This document shows positions 1 to 11,117 of a stretch of DNA of 64,000 nucleotides, piece by piece (the first letter of the stretch is position 1; each line of letters starts with the position of its first letter). The stretch lies in assembly GCA_025201345.1 (NCBI GenBank), contig JAIXMG010000002.1, forward strand, positions 2,046,001 through 2,110,000. Reading direction: 5' to 3'. The notes beneath the pieces are model-generated. The model worked only from the letters and a program-made list of their open reading frames with translations, had not been told where the DNA came from and did not search any database. Position numbers and translations under genes: made by a program. The DNA is from Thamnidium elegans. Its lineage: Eukaryota > Mucoromycota > Mucoromycetes > Mucorales > Mucoraceae.

Positions 1-364
1 TACCCATAAATAAAAGATGTTCGCAGAAATGTGCTAAACCTTGTAAATCAGTCTAGTGATATATCTCGTTAATACTCTCTCTTTCCTTATATATATGGTT
101 ACTTAATGTACTTACAGGGTCACTGATATGGCCAACATGAACGTCTAAAGCAGCACTTGACTTATCAGTGTCTTTATCATGAACTAATAAAACTTGAAGA
201 TCATTGGAAGCTAACTTGATGAGACGATAATCACGATCATCATTATCGGATTTTTCTAAGGTATGTGTATACGTCCAGTAGTTACCATGAGAAGCTAGTT
301 CCCAATCTGATGAATTATTAGTTGTCATTAAGGATCTAGAGCTTAAACTCGGTTTATTATGCAA
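1..364 (-). CDS. Insulysin (insulin-degrading enzyme, M16 metalloprotease), N-terminal part
   Basis: Partial gene running off the left edge. Exons read on the minus strand are 116..364 and 1..52, joined by a 63-nt GTAAGT...CTAG intron with the frame kept. After about 45 poorly conserved residues the protein reads YRLIKLASNDLQVLLVHD, then DKSSAALDVHVGHISDP, and across the splice DLQGLAHFCEHLLFMG. This is the start of the M16 catalytic domain, and HFCEH is the inverted zinc motif HxxEH. Family knowledge: M16A insulysins (yeast Ste23/Axl1, human IDE) degrade small peptides in the cytosol, and yeast Axl1/Ste23 also mature a-factor. Full-length members are near 1000 residues, so about 90% lies outside the window. 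It shares a 548-bp divergent promoter with the YIPF-like gene. Confidence 0.93.
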
Positions 365-783
365 AAAGTGACTAAAAAAGTATTTAGTTTAAGGGTATAA
401 AGAAGGGGGGAAAGTATTTATCTTTCTTTTTGTATAACATTCTCTTTTTTAAAAATATATATATATATAAAAATAATTAAAAAACTTACAATTTGTTAAT
501 GCGATGTAAAGCGAAAGAACCAACGAATCTTAACATGGTTTTATTTTATTTTATTTTTTATTTATTTATATTTCATAGCTGTACGCGCAACACTAAAAAA
601 AACGCTTACTCTTTAAATGAAACTCAGTGAAGCAGTCTCTTTTGGTTTAAAAAAAGTACATGTAACCATGGATACAAAGGCACGGAATCAGTTGCTAAGT
701 AAAACATAGTCAATGGTCATGTGTATTAAATGTTGATTCTTGTTTTGAAACAAAACTGGTTTATAGTTGTATATCATTCAATG

Positions 784-820
<37 letters not shown>

Positions 821-912
821 ATCTGAGATAGAAACCAGCTATTGCAGCCAAGGAATTGCTTAACGTTTTTTTTTTTTCTTTTTTTATTGTTATTATTCAT
901 ACATACCTAATC
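365..912. promoter_or_regulatory. Divergent intergenic region (insulysin / YIPF-like gene)
   Basis: Non-coding AT-rich DNA between two divergently transcribed genes. It contains an (AT)n stretch near 457-468 and an uninterrupted A tract of about 32 nt at 786-817. No clear TATA box or other defined site could be assigned. Confidence 0.5.
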
Positions 913-2035
913 ATGTCTAATAAGAATCAATATAATGTCCTTGTTGACATGGAAGATGCTTCCTACAGTCAGGTAAAATAATACACGATATTTTACGTTA
1001 TTTTCTTGTACTTATCTTTCTTTTTCTTAAGCCTGCTACTATTGAGAGTGATGGTTTAGAATTCCAAGGTAAAAAATAATAAGTTAAAAAAAAAGGACAT
1101 ACATAAAAACTAAACTTTTCGCTAGATTTTTCTAACAGTACAGGAATGAACAATGCTTCATGTATGTAAAACAGTAATAAAAAAAACATAGACTAACGGA
1201 GACTAACGTTTTTCTCCCCTTTTTTTTTTAAAAAAAAAAAGTTAATAAACCTTCAGCACCTCCTCCAACATCAGCACCAACAGGTAACACAGGGTTTTTT
1301 GATTCCCCTCAACAACAAAGTATTGGAGGAAAGCCTATTTGGTCTATTGAATATTATGCTACTTTCTTTGACGTCGATACATCACAAGTTCTTAACAGGT
1401 GCTTAAAATCAATGTACCCTGTGGGTGATTATGCCGCTGACACGTTAAATAATCAACCGGATTTATACGGGCCCTTTTGGATTGCTACGTCTGTTATTTT
1501 TTCTGTATTTGTTTGTTCTTCGTTGGCTGGATCGTTAGCTGCTTATATTGCAGATAAGGATCATGTATATGATTTTACCGTGTTAAGTTCGGCTGTGTTT
1601 GTCGTGTACTTGTATGCGTTCTTGTGTCCTACCTTGGTTTGGGCTTCGACAAAGTATTTTGGGTGTCAGCCTAGTTTGTTGGAAATTATTAATTATTATG
1701 GGTATGGATTAACTATTTGGATTCCTGTTTCTGTAAGTACTATTTTAAAAAAGGGGAGGAATTTTTTTTTCTAACATTGGAAAATGGTGTAGTTGTTGTG
1801 TATTATTCCTTATGATTATGCAAGATGGGCTTTTGTAGGTGTAGCATTTGCCATCACATCTGTGTTTTTGGTAAAGAACCTTTATATCGTTATTTCAAGA
1901 GCAGATGCAAAGACATCGCGTATTATTCTGTTGGCTATTTTAGGAGCTCACGCAATTTTTGCATTAATTCTTAAAATGGCTTTTTATAGTTATAACTATG
2001 TCAAAGACCTTCCTGCAGAGAAACCCTCACCATAA
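913..2035 (+). CDS. YIPF1/YIPF2-like Yip1-domain membrane protein
   Basis: Five exons: 913..972, 1032..1068, 1126..1161, 1242..1732, 1793..2035. The frame is continuous over all joins. The N-terminal cytosolic part is short and Pro/Ser-rich; a WSIEYYATFFDVDT stretch leads into an amphipathic region and then five hydrophobic segments. NQPDLYGPFWI, LLEIINYYGYGLTIWIPVS and KNLYIVISRAD are typical of the YIPF1/2 branch of the Yip1 family. Family knowledge: these are Golgi/ER multi-pass proteins that bind Rab GTPases and affect vesicle formation. Three exons are only 36-60 nt and intron 3 contains a T9A11 tract. The stop lies 37 bp from the stop of the convergent malic enzyme gene, so their 3' UTRs probably overlap. 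Confidence 0.88.
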
Positions 2036-2072
2036 ATAAATAAATAAATAAAAAACTAGATTTTAATAAAAT

Positions 2073-4286
2073 TTAAAAAATATAGCCGGGATGATAAACA
2101 AGTGGGACGTATTCGGGTTGATATGCTGAATTTCTAACTACTTCACTTAGGATTTCTCCTTCTTCCAAAACTGCAGTGGCTACTCCTTCTTCAAAGGCTA
2201 CTTCGCATACCCTGGCACCTACATTTAATGCTACTTCACGTAATTGACTTACTCCCGGGTACAATATACCTTGCTTTAATTGTTCTGGAGTGGCCATATC
2301 AGCAATAGTACGTGCGGTTTCCAAGAACATGTTTTGAGTTACTCTACTAGCTCTCGATACAGTAATACCTAACCCAAGTCCCTATAAAAAAAATTTGTTA
2401 AAAAAAAAAAAAAAAGACTGAATATGGATATATTAAAAATACATACCGGAAAACTATAGGAATTATTACATTGGTTTGTCTTTCCAGTTTTACCGTTGGG
2501 TAATAAAACATCTTTAAATGGACTACCTGATGCAAAGATGGCTCTTCCGTCAGTCCATTTGAAGGCTTCTTCGGCAGTGCATTCTGCATGTGTATCTGGG
2601 TTACTTAAAGGGAAAATAACGGGCTTTTCAACATGTTTGGACATCTCTCTTATCGATTCTTCAGAGAATACGCCTCGAATACCCGTAAGGCCTAATAAGA
2701 CAGTAGGTTTTACTTTTTTTACAAGTTGTTCCAGAGTCATTTGATCACGTAAACCGTTTTTTACATAACAGTGTTGACGATCGTCAAGCGGTGTAGATCG
2801 AGGTTTATACTCAGAACTACAGAGATCTTCTTCATCGTCAAGCGTAGTGGGGTTTCCTAACAGGCCGTATTGATCCAACATGTATACTCTGGAGTAAGCT
2901 TCTTCTCTTGTTTTGACTCGTCCCTGCGCTACCATGCAGTCAATAATTCCTTCGCATACACCTACGCCTGCTGATCCTGCTCCGACACAAATAATGGTCT
3001 CGTTAGCTAAATCTTCTTGAGATAGACCTCTCGATTTAAGTGAGGCCAAGATACCAGCTAAAGTAATAGAGGAAGTTGATTGAATGTCATCGTTAAAACA
3101 TGTTATACGATTTTGGTCTAAACCATAAAAAGTGGTTAGTACGTTTTTTTTTTAAACAAAATTTGTTTGTTTACATTTTGAAAGCAAATTATAAGCATGA
3201 GGGTATTTGAAATCTTCGAACTGGATTAACGTATCTAGACATTATTATTTAGTAAATATTATTTTCTTTTTTAAAAAAAAAAAAAAAGAAAAGATTATGC
3301 ATTTTAGTACCTGGCCATCTACTGGTAATTGCAGTTACCCATTCATCTACAAACGAATAATAATCTTCTCCTTCTAATCTAGGGTGACTCATGCCAAGAT
3401 ACAATGGATCGTTTAAAAGATCTTGATTGTTTGTACCTACGTCTAATACTACAGGTAGAACAGCTCTGGGACGTATACCACCTGCAGCTACATACTATTT
3501 TTTGAGTTTAGAAATTATTTTGTTGGGGGAATCGTCAATAATATTTGTGTAGCTCTCTCCCTTACCAAACTTAATTTTCCAATTGGAATCTGCATACCGT
3601 TTGCTCCCAAATCACCTAAACCCAATACTCTTGAACCATCGGTAACTACAATGACATCGACTTTATCATGTGGCCAGTTATACACCATGGCCGACATCTG
3701 ACCTCTATCTTGACTGGAGAAATACATACCACGAGAGCGACGATAAATAGAGTGAGACATTTGACTGGCAAGACCAACTAAAAGCAGAAATTAAGTTAAA
3801 TTATATTTATATACAGACTAAAAAAAAAAAAGACTTACCTGTTGGAGTATAAATCACACCAGCTAATTCTTCAAGATGTTCCATTAATAACTTGTAATAT
3901 AGTGTTTCGTTTCGATCCTGTAAAGCGGCTAAAAATACAAATTTTGAAAGTGGAGATTCACAGGCGTCTAGGTTACGCTTGACCCGTAACAACTGTTTAT
4001 CCATTGCCTGACAACGAGGAGGTACCAAGCCACGTATGGATAGACGCTCTCGCTCGGCAAGGTCGAAAGCGGTACCTTTTGATAACAGAGGATCATGAAG
4101 CACGTTTACACCTCTTGAGTGCATAACATGAACCGTTTTATCATGTCTAGGATCGGAAAACTCGTTATGAGAGTTTGGATTATTGTAAGATGAGTAAAGA
4201 CGATTACCCAGAGCACGATTTAGGTGCGAAGAAGGGGGTGCTCGAACAATAGTCTTCGATATTAAATGTTTACTAGCTGAAATCAT
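2073..4286 (-). CDS. MAE1: Malic enzyme, NAD(P)-dependent, probably mitochondrial
   Basis: Six exons: 2073..2381, 2447..3117, 3175..3234, 3311..3494, 3566..3777, 3839..4286, giving 627 residues with all phases consistent. The first 35 residues are rich in Ser, Arg and Lys and nearly free of acidic residues, like a mitochondrial presequence. Recognisable blocks are [17 protein letters not shown] (start of the malic N-terminal domain), [51 protein letters not shown] (Asp metal ligands), [10 protein letters not shown] (dinucleotide fold) and [17 protein letters not shown]. Reaction: L-malate + NAD(P)+ to pyruvate + CO2 + NAD(P)H. In oleaginous Mucorales malic enzyme is often discussed as an NADPH source for lipid synthesis. 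Cofactor preference cannot be read with certainty. Intron 4 (3118..3174) has a consensus TACTAAC branch site. Confidence 0.95.
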
Positions 4287-4653
4287 ATATATATATATAT
4301 ATCCTTTTTTTTAATAAATATATAAATGGTAAATAGGGGGGAAAGTAAAAAAAAAAGCGGGTTAAAGAAAAGAGAAAGAAAGAGAGAAATAAAAGTGGAC
4401 ATCACTTATAAATAATAATGTTAAGGGCTGTGATACAATAATTTCCTTTTTATTTATATTATATGTATGTTTTATTTGAATCAGTGTACAACGCCAAAAA
4501 AAGAACAGAAAAAAAAAAGGTTATTTATAGTGAAATTATGTAAAAATAGGGGATTCTTAGACCAATAAAAAGAAGAAAGGGGTGAAAAAAAAAAAGTTGA
4601 GAGAACAAGGGTTTATAATATATATATGTATATATAGTCTATTTTATATATTT
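4287..4653. other. Intergenic, malic enzyme 5' / AT-hook gene 3'
   Basis: Non-coding A/T-rich spacer between two minus-strand genes. It starts with an (AT)n run directly upstream of the malic enzyme ATG and holds several A8-A10 tracts. No further feature was recognised. Confidence 0.5.
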
Positions 4654-5595
4654 TTATTGCTGTGAACGTTTCTCTTTTTTTTTTGGCAGTAAAGATTTCT
4701 TGTTGGCACCACGTGGCGCGGTGAGATCTCTCCAAACAAAGCATGAATTACCAGCTAATTGCTTCTTTGGCTTACGGCCTCTCTTCTTTTTGGGTATACT
4801 AAGGGCCATATCCATATTAGTAGTCGTAAAAGTATTGATTCCATCTGACATGACAGTATTCTCAGTATAGAATTGAGGGGTATTATTATTCTCTGTAAAT
4901 ACATTAGAATTATTTGAAGTAGAAGTTATATTTTGTTGTTGTTTGACATCCCAAACGGTAGGTTTAACAAAAGTCCAATTACTATCTGTTTGTAATTCTG
5001 GACGTGAAGCATTTGGTGGTCTACCACGCTTTCTTTTTGGACCAAATATAGGGTGATAATCTTCCGTATTAGTTGTTTCATTATCTAATGAAGTTGGTGG
5101 AGGTAAATTTAATGTAGGTGGTTCTGAAAGTGAACGAAATGTAAACTGAAAAGACGGTGAGGCAGATGGTGAAGAATTATTTGAAGCGTTTGATACAGAA
5201 CGACAACGACGAAATGAGCTACTATCGGGAGGAGGTAATAAAAAAGGACCATCTTGAATAGGCGATATCAAGGGTGAACCAACCATAGAAGATGTTGTAG
5301 AAGAAGGAGAAGAAAAGGTCATGATAGGACTTTGTTGATATGGTGATGTAGCTACTGATAAATCTGGGCGAGGTTCTATCGTATTTAATCTAGGACTGCT
5401 TATAACGATATTATCATTATAATATGTATCATCTGAAGGACTGGAATGATTTGTTAAGCGTATACTCGGAAGTTCTTGTGAATTAGTATCTTCTTCCATA
5501 GATACTGGAAATAATGACTTTACTGAAGGTAATTTAAATGAAGCCTTTATGGTAGGTGAAGGTGGTTGAAGGAATACTTCTATAGGTTGAACCAT
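4654..5595 (-). CDS. AT-hook DNA-binding protein, Ser/Pro/Asn-rich
   Basis: Single uninterrupted reading frame of 313 residues. Residues 1-170 are low-complexity, rich in Ser, Pro, Thr and Asn, with PSPTIKASFKLPSVKSLFP near the start. Two AT-hook cores are visible: KRKRGRPPN around residue 190 and KKKRGRKPKK around residue 270, each with the RGR/P palm that binds the minor groove of AT-rich DNA. The C-terminus is strongly basic. Family knowledge: AT-hooks occur in chromatin architectural proteins and as accessory motifs in transcription factors, so nuclear localisation is inferred. No other domain was recognised and no ortholog name can be given. It is unusual here in being intronless. The start is supported by the first in-frame ATG after an A/T-rich leader. 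Confidence 0.78.
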   Translation of the reverse strand: MVQPIEVFLQPPSPTIKASFKLPSVKSLFPVSMEEDTNSQELPSIRLTNHSSPSDDTYYNDNIVISSPRLNTIEPRPDLSVATSPYQQSPIMTFSSPSSTTSSMVGSPLISPIQDGPFLLPPPDSSSFRRCRSVSNASNNSSPSASPSFQFTFRSLSEPPTLNLPPPTSLDNETTNTEDYHPIFGPKRKRGRPPNASRPELQTDSNWTFVKPTVWDVKQQQNITSTSNNSNVFTENNNTPQFYTENTVMSDGINTFTTTNMDMALSIPKKKRGRKPKKQLAGNSCFVWRDLTAPRGANKKSLLPKKKEKRSQQ

Positions 5596-6225
5596 TTTTT
5601 CTGTTTATTTTAATTATAATAATAATAAAAAAAAAGAAAAAAGAGAGAAAAAGGTGAAAAAAGAACTAAAAACAAATTTACTCTTTTTAGGTATTTTAAA
5701 AAAAGAAAAAAAAGATTTCCTGGAACTTTCAAATTGGGGATCAAATCACGCTACAGTGGAAAAAAGTCTTAATATAGTAATTTGCCTATAAAAAATGTCG
5801 GACGTACATGGGGGGGGGGCTAATATAATTTACCTCTCGTGGCTAAATATATTCATATTCCCCGCATTAAGAAACATGTCAATATACAAAGTACTATGTT
5901 TATATATATATGTATATATATATATATTTACTTTTTTTTATTATTATTAAAAATAATACCTCTCCCCCAGCATATTCTTTTTAAGAATCACTTTCTATAT
6001 AATTATTTGTTGCACATAACACGTATGAACTATAAATTTTATTTGCATTTTGCATAAAACAATATGACTATTTATAATATATAATTATGTAGTCTTCATG
6101 TGCGTAGATATAGGGCTTTAACATTTATTATTTTATAACTAGGTGATTATTGAGTAAATATATTATTTATTAGTGTATATATACAAACTGTTGAAGAAAA
6201 AGGAGTCTTTTTTTGCTTTTTTTTC
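5596..6225. other. Intergenic, AT-hook gene 5' / Git1-like gene 3'
   Basis: Holds the promoter of the AT-hook gene and the 3' region of the transporter gene. A G10 homopolymer at 5810-5819 stands out in AT-rich sequence. (TA)n microsatellite sequence lies near 5900-5927. No coding potential was seen. Confidence 0.5.
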
Positions 6226-7882
6226 TTAGTTCTTTTCTTTCTTGGGTTCTGCAATTTCGGCTTGACTATCAACGTTTCCGAAACCTAATTGACTAACATC
6301 ATAACCATTATCTAAAAGCATTTGACGGAATTCAACATCAAGTGTATCAATAGATTGATGAGTCATATTGGGAATATAAAGGAGTGTAATGATACCACCA
6401 ATAATACCAATACAAGAACCAATAATAAAAAGATAACCTTGAGCTCTTAATGGATCACCAGTAGATTCAGTTAAAGCATACAAAATTGGCTTAAATACTT
6501 GAGTACCAATGGCAGCACCAGCTTTACCAAGAGCAGCGGAGAGACCGTACATTGTGCCGCGAATAGCAGTAGGATACATTTCAGCAGAGACAAGAATAGT
6601 ACAGTCACCAGGACCGAATTCACCAAAGAATAAAAAGAAACCATACATGATAACGAAAACAGGGAAACAATTGGTAATAATTTGAGGAGCTAATGCACCA
6701 ACGATAATACCGATTGCAGCTTGAATGAAGAAGCCACTGGCCATGATAGTTTTTCTACCAAGTCGATCAATAAACAAACCACCAGCAAGGGCACCAAAAG
6801 GATAGAATACATTAATGACGATATTCCAACATAAAGTTTGCATCAATGTATTTTCGGGCACGGCAGTGGATAGAATAGTATCAGAAAAGATACCGAAAGA
6901 ATAAGAAACGAAATCGTAAAGGAACCAGATACCACCCGTAATAAGAAGTTTAGGCCAGTATTTCTTGAAAATGAGAAGGTAGGGTACATTTCGTGTAAGT
7001 GCATTCTTTTGATACATTTCAGAGTTTAACATCTTTAAACGGAAGTACAAGACATTCAGGGGTAATAATAGACCAAGACCGATAGAAAGACGCCATACAG
7101 CTTCTAATCCTCCTTCGCCACAAATAGCAAGAAGGATAACAGGTACAATAGTAGCAACCACGAAACCAACGCTATAGAGAGAAAAAAAGGAAAAATTGCA
7201 TTAGTTTTAATATAACTGTTTTTAAGCTGAGACTTACTCAATAACAAAGTTTCCACTAAGAATTAACCATAAACCACGACTACGGCCTGATTCTTCAGCA
7301 GCTTCACCAGCTGTTACACTAGAACAAGGATATTCGCCACCAACACCAACACCGGTAATACCACGAGCGATAATAAGCATCCAAATAAGGCCAGTAGGTG
7401 TGAGACCACTAGAAGCAGTCGCTAAAATAATACCCTAAAAAGAAAAAATTATAATGTCAGAACATATTTCTTAATTAAGATTAAAATGGGTGCTTTACCA
7501 AACAAACAAACATGGTACATGAAATAATACCAAACTTTCTTCCCATACGATCGATAATAAAACCAAAACCAACTTGACCAACAATATCACCAACTAACAT
7601 GGCATTACTGACACGAGTAGAAAGGCCATTGGAAAGAACAGATGCACCATAGATTTTTTCAAGACATCTTTCTACAGCGCCAATAATGTTTGCTTGGTAA
7701 CCGTCGGAACCTAATGCGATACTGGCAAAGATCAGTGAAAGCTTTTGAGACATTGATTTGGCTTTGATGTCACCGGAGATGTTGCTTAAAGAAGGTGTAT
7801 AATCGGAGCCTGCTTCGCCGTCATGATATTTCTTGATATCTGTCCCAGCATTGATAGTTTCATTAATTATATGTTGCGACAT
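6226..7882 (-). CDS. GIT1: Git1-like glycerophosphoinositol/phosphate permease (MFS)
   Basis: Three exons: 6226..7171, 7238..7434, 7499..7882, giving 508 residues and about 12 hydrophobic segments. MFS signatures are present: DRMGRKFG after TM2, GVGVGGEYPCSS after TM4, and DRLGRKTIM after TM8. Stretches resembling yeast Git1 rather than general sugar porters include STRVSNAMLVGDI, IWFLYDFVSYSFGIFS, EFGPGDCTILVSAE, AIRGTMYGLSAALGKAGA and a C-terminal DVEFRQMLLDNGYDVS. Family knowledge: Git1 is a plasma-membrane proton symporter importing glycerophosphoinositol, glycerophosphocholine and phosphate, and is induced by phosphate or inositol limitation. The exact substrate here is inferred from similarity. 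Pho84-type phosphate symporters are the next-closest alternative. Confidence 0.9.
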
Positions 7883-9258
7883 AGTAAAACTTGATCTTTA
7901 TATATTTTCCAGAATAGGGTAGTTTATATTAAGTTATGACCCCAAGTCTTTATTAGAAAAGTAAGAGAGAGTGTAGTTAATTTTTTTTTATTCTGTATAA
8001 TTATTTTTTAAAAAAAAAAGGGAAAAGTAGATAATATGCAATTGTTTATATAATAACTGTTGATTCACAACGTACTTGATGAAAAAAGAGAGATTTACAA
8101 AGGTAAGTGAAATGCATAAATTTTGACCGGGACACGGAGAAGAAGTGCAGGCTGCATGTTATCTCATGATTGATCATGATTGGTAGGAAGTCCCGTTTCT
8201 TTTTTCATGCTATATTTTTTTATATAATCTTTGGTATAACAATTAAACGTTCAAAACTAAAAAAAAAAAAAGGGCGTACAAATGTTGAAAAAGTCGGATT
8301 TTTTAATGAGCTACTCGTGGATAAGAAGTATTTTCTGACTGGCTTTACTCTTATATCTGGTTACACTGACTTTCCACACACGTGGACTCGCTCTTGCCAA
8401 CAGTTCTCATTATATAGGTCAATTTGGATGGAAATAACCAATACAGGAAAAGTAGTAACTGGGCTTTCTATGTCTATTTTATATATATTGTATTTATATA
8501 TTCACTTATTTATATCAACCCCATTTTCTTTTATCTACTGCTTATCATTTATTCTCGCAATTTTTTTTTTTTTCTTCCTATCAGTACACACAATACTTAT
8601 CTCTCAGGAAACAAAATCTTTGTAGTTCTTTTTTTTTTAGAAAAATAATACAAGTTTTCTATCGTTTTGTGGGTCGCCAATGACACTAGTCTAACTTTAT
8701 TATTTATCCTCCGCGCCATCACCAAATAACTGTCATTGTTGCACACAGATCTTATTTACACAATCTATAATATTGCATTATCCTTTTCTCCAGGTTTCGG
8801 TATATTGTTGTGGTTGTTATTTATATATATAGAAATTTGAGGCACATGTGGCGGTACAGACCGTATTTTTTTTCCTATTCTATTGTTTCTATGCAAAGAT
8901 AATCCGTATAATACATGTATTATACACGGGCGCATGCTAGTAGAAACCAAGACCATTACCATAGATGGATACTTGTATGTATGTGACATGTATTTATACG
9001 TTTTGTATATACTTAGGGGTAAGGCATGTCTAAAAGCTCTTATAATTAAACTATATGACCCCCATCTCAGGGTTTTTTGTTTCATAAAATAGATTTCTAA
9101 TCTGTTTTTTATTCCTTAAAAAAAGAAGCTTAATAAACTCCCACCTAAAGAGTCATGGTGTCTTTTACGACTTTGCACAATGTTTCCTTAGAAAACCGGC
9201 AAAATCTTTTTGCGGTGTCTACGCGCACTCCTAGTACAAAAAATAATAAAAGTTATAA
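7883..9258. other. Intergenic, Git1-like gene promoter to tRNA-Lys
   Basis: About 1.4 kb with no supported protein gene. It contains a T6A10 tract near 8004-8019, a TCATGATTGATCATGATT palindrome near 8164-8181, and open frames of 70-150 codons that are low-complexity (Phe/Ile/Tyr from poly-T and AT repeats). Those frames lack family resemblance and are not called. Confidence 0.5.
9238..9243 (-). terminator. Pol III terminator for tRNA-Lys
   Basis: A T6 run on the minus strand begins 16 nt after the 3' end of the tRNA-Lys gene, as expected for RNA polymerase III termination. Confidence 0.6.
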
Positions 9259-9330
9259 GCCCAACGGGGGGGTCGAACCCCCAACCTTGAGATTAAGAGT
9301 CTCACGCTCTACCGATTGAGCTAGCTAGGC
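9259..9330 (-). tRNA. tRNA-Lys (anticodon CUU)
   Basis: Minus-strand cloverleaf of 72 nt. The acceptor stem pairs GCCTAGC with GTTGGGC, including G-T wobbles. The D arm contains GCTC...GAGC. The anticodon stem is TGAGA/TCTCA with loop CTCTTAA, so the anticodon is CTT. The T arm is GGGGG-TTCGACC-CCCCC, giving a good B box. No intron and no encoded CCA, as in eukaryotic nuclear tRNA genes. Confidence 0.95.
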
Positions 9331-9791
9331 TTTCTGATGATTTTAGAAACCAAATAATAAATCATATACCCAAAACTAAAGTTACAAACACGTACCATTC
9401 ACATGATATTCACGTTTTTAAATTGAATGTATTGGTTGGAATATATATTAACCGTAATTTAACAAGTTAGAAAGAACTGTTTGCAAGAATTGAAACCGTC
9501 AAATATATATGGCGTGGACTTAAGATTTAACTAAACTAGTTGGTTCAGGGTATCAAATGCATTGAGTTTAGAAAATAGTTAATAGTAGAGTAGTTTTTTT
9601 TTTAAAAAAAAAGAGTATATAGTGATTATTAACAACTTCTATTGGAATGTATTTGTTAATGCGAAATAAAACATAGAAAAGAGGCTATTATTTAACATTG
9701 CCACATTTAAAAATAGCGTACAGGAATAACGACTGGAAGAAATAATGGGGAAAAAAAACAGGATATAAGAAAAAAAAAAAGGGAAAAAAAA
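9331..9791. other. Intergenic, tRNA-Lys to Zrt3-like gene
   Basis: Non-coding. Contains a T10A9 tract near 9594-9612 and A-rich sequence just past the stop codon of the zinc transporter gene. No other feature was seen. Confidence 0.5.
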
Positions 9792-11117
9792 TTATATAGA
9801 TTCTAGTACTGAAGAGAGGCCAACTAAAAAGATACCTAAAAAGAAGAACATGAGAACGTATTGTTGGTGATCGTCGGCTCTGACAGCTTGTGGTAACATG
9901 CTCTGTAAATAAATAAATTAATTAATAAACGAGGGAAATGAATATATTTAGATATAAAAAGAAGTGAAGTTTACCTGAATCGTAATAAGAGACATCATAC
10001 CCGACACGCTGCCAAATACGATACCAAACATCAAGTCTTCTTTTGCTTTACTGATATTTCGAATTAAGAATAATCCTATTAACGCACCTAACGGCTGCGA
10101 TAATCCACCCATTACGGCAGCAGAGCTAAATGCAGTTGATCTAGATCGTGTAGCGTAGTACAACGGTAAAGCGATCATAAAACCTTCTGTTAAATTATGA
10201 ATTGACATTGCAATACAAACACTTAATCCCAAAGTTGAAGATGCTTGACTTGAAACGAACATGATAAGACCCTCTATTTAATTGAATGATTAGAATGAAA
10301 CTACAGGGGTGTTTATATAATATATATGTATATATTACCTGGGAATTTGTGTACACAAATAGCAATGGCTGTTTGAAGACCAATACTATAGAAATGTCCA
10401 GGATCATTTGTGACAGTCTCCTCTACAGATTCATGGCGATGATGATGGTTATGGTTGTGGTTATGGTGATGGTGATCTGTACTTGAAATATTATTCGTGG
10501 CTTCAACTGTATCTTGGTTATTTACATTGGTATGTGTTGGCTCATGGACATGGTCGTCATGGTGAAATCTAAAATGCGATTCACTCGATCTTATAGCTCC
10601 ATATTCGACATCACAAGCATGATCTGTTAATTTACGTCTTTCTTCTCTAATATTATCGCCGTGGTGTTCGTGTTGGTCTGCTTCGTCAGCGTGATGACAG
10701 TTTTCTGCTGCATCACCGCAAGCGTGAATAGCGTCTGGCATTAAATAATGAATTAGTTTAGTGAGTACGAGAGTAAAAGTAGCACCACCAAAGTAACAGG
10801 TATATAGTAATGCATCATTATCCAAACGTTTTTGAGCTTGTGGAAATAATATTGCTAGTGAAGAAAAGAGTAATACTCCCGAAGCTAAGGCCATTGAAGA
10901 TGCCATAAAAGGCCTACTATCGAGAAAAGATTTTTTAGAAAATTTGTCCAAGAAAACAATAGAAGCTAAAAAAAAAATGATTAATGATGTTTTTATATAT
11001 AACGATGTATATTGATAGATTATATTTACCGCCAATAACACAAGCTGTCGAAGATATAAGAACTCCTAACCACCCTTCCAACATGTTGGTTTCACTAATA
11101 GGTTGTAAAGACTCCAT
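9792..11117 (-). CDS. ZRT3: ZIP-family zinc transporter, Zrt3-like
   Basis: Four exons: 9792..9902, 9975..10273, 10339..10965, 11030..11117, total 374 residues. ZIP hallmarks are present: SMALASGVLLFSSLAILFPQA in early TMs, a long cytosolic loop packed with His (HEHHGD, HHDDHVHEPTH, HHHHNHNHNHHHRH), then AIAICVHKFPEGLIMF and AMSIHNLTEGFMIALPLYYA. The last two are the HKFPEG and HNxTEG metal-binding motifs of TM4 and TM5. Family knowledge: yeast Zrt3 moves stored zinc out of the vacuole and is induced by Zap1 at low zinc. Assignment to the Zrt3 branch rests on the two motif variants and the early TM sequence. The intron before exon 3 splits the HKFPEG codons, a useful check on the join. Confidence 0.92.

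Noticed and set aside
8170..8648. Open frame of 151 codons upstream of the tRNA-Lys
   Set aside because: Phe/Ile/Tyr/Leu-rich from poly-T and TA repeats, with two overlapping frames of equal quality and no motif.
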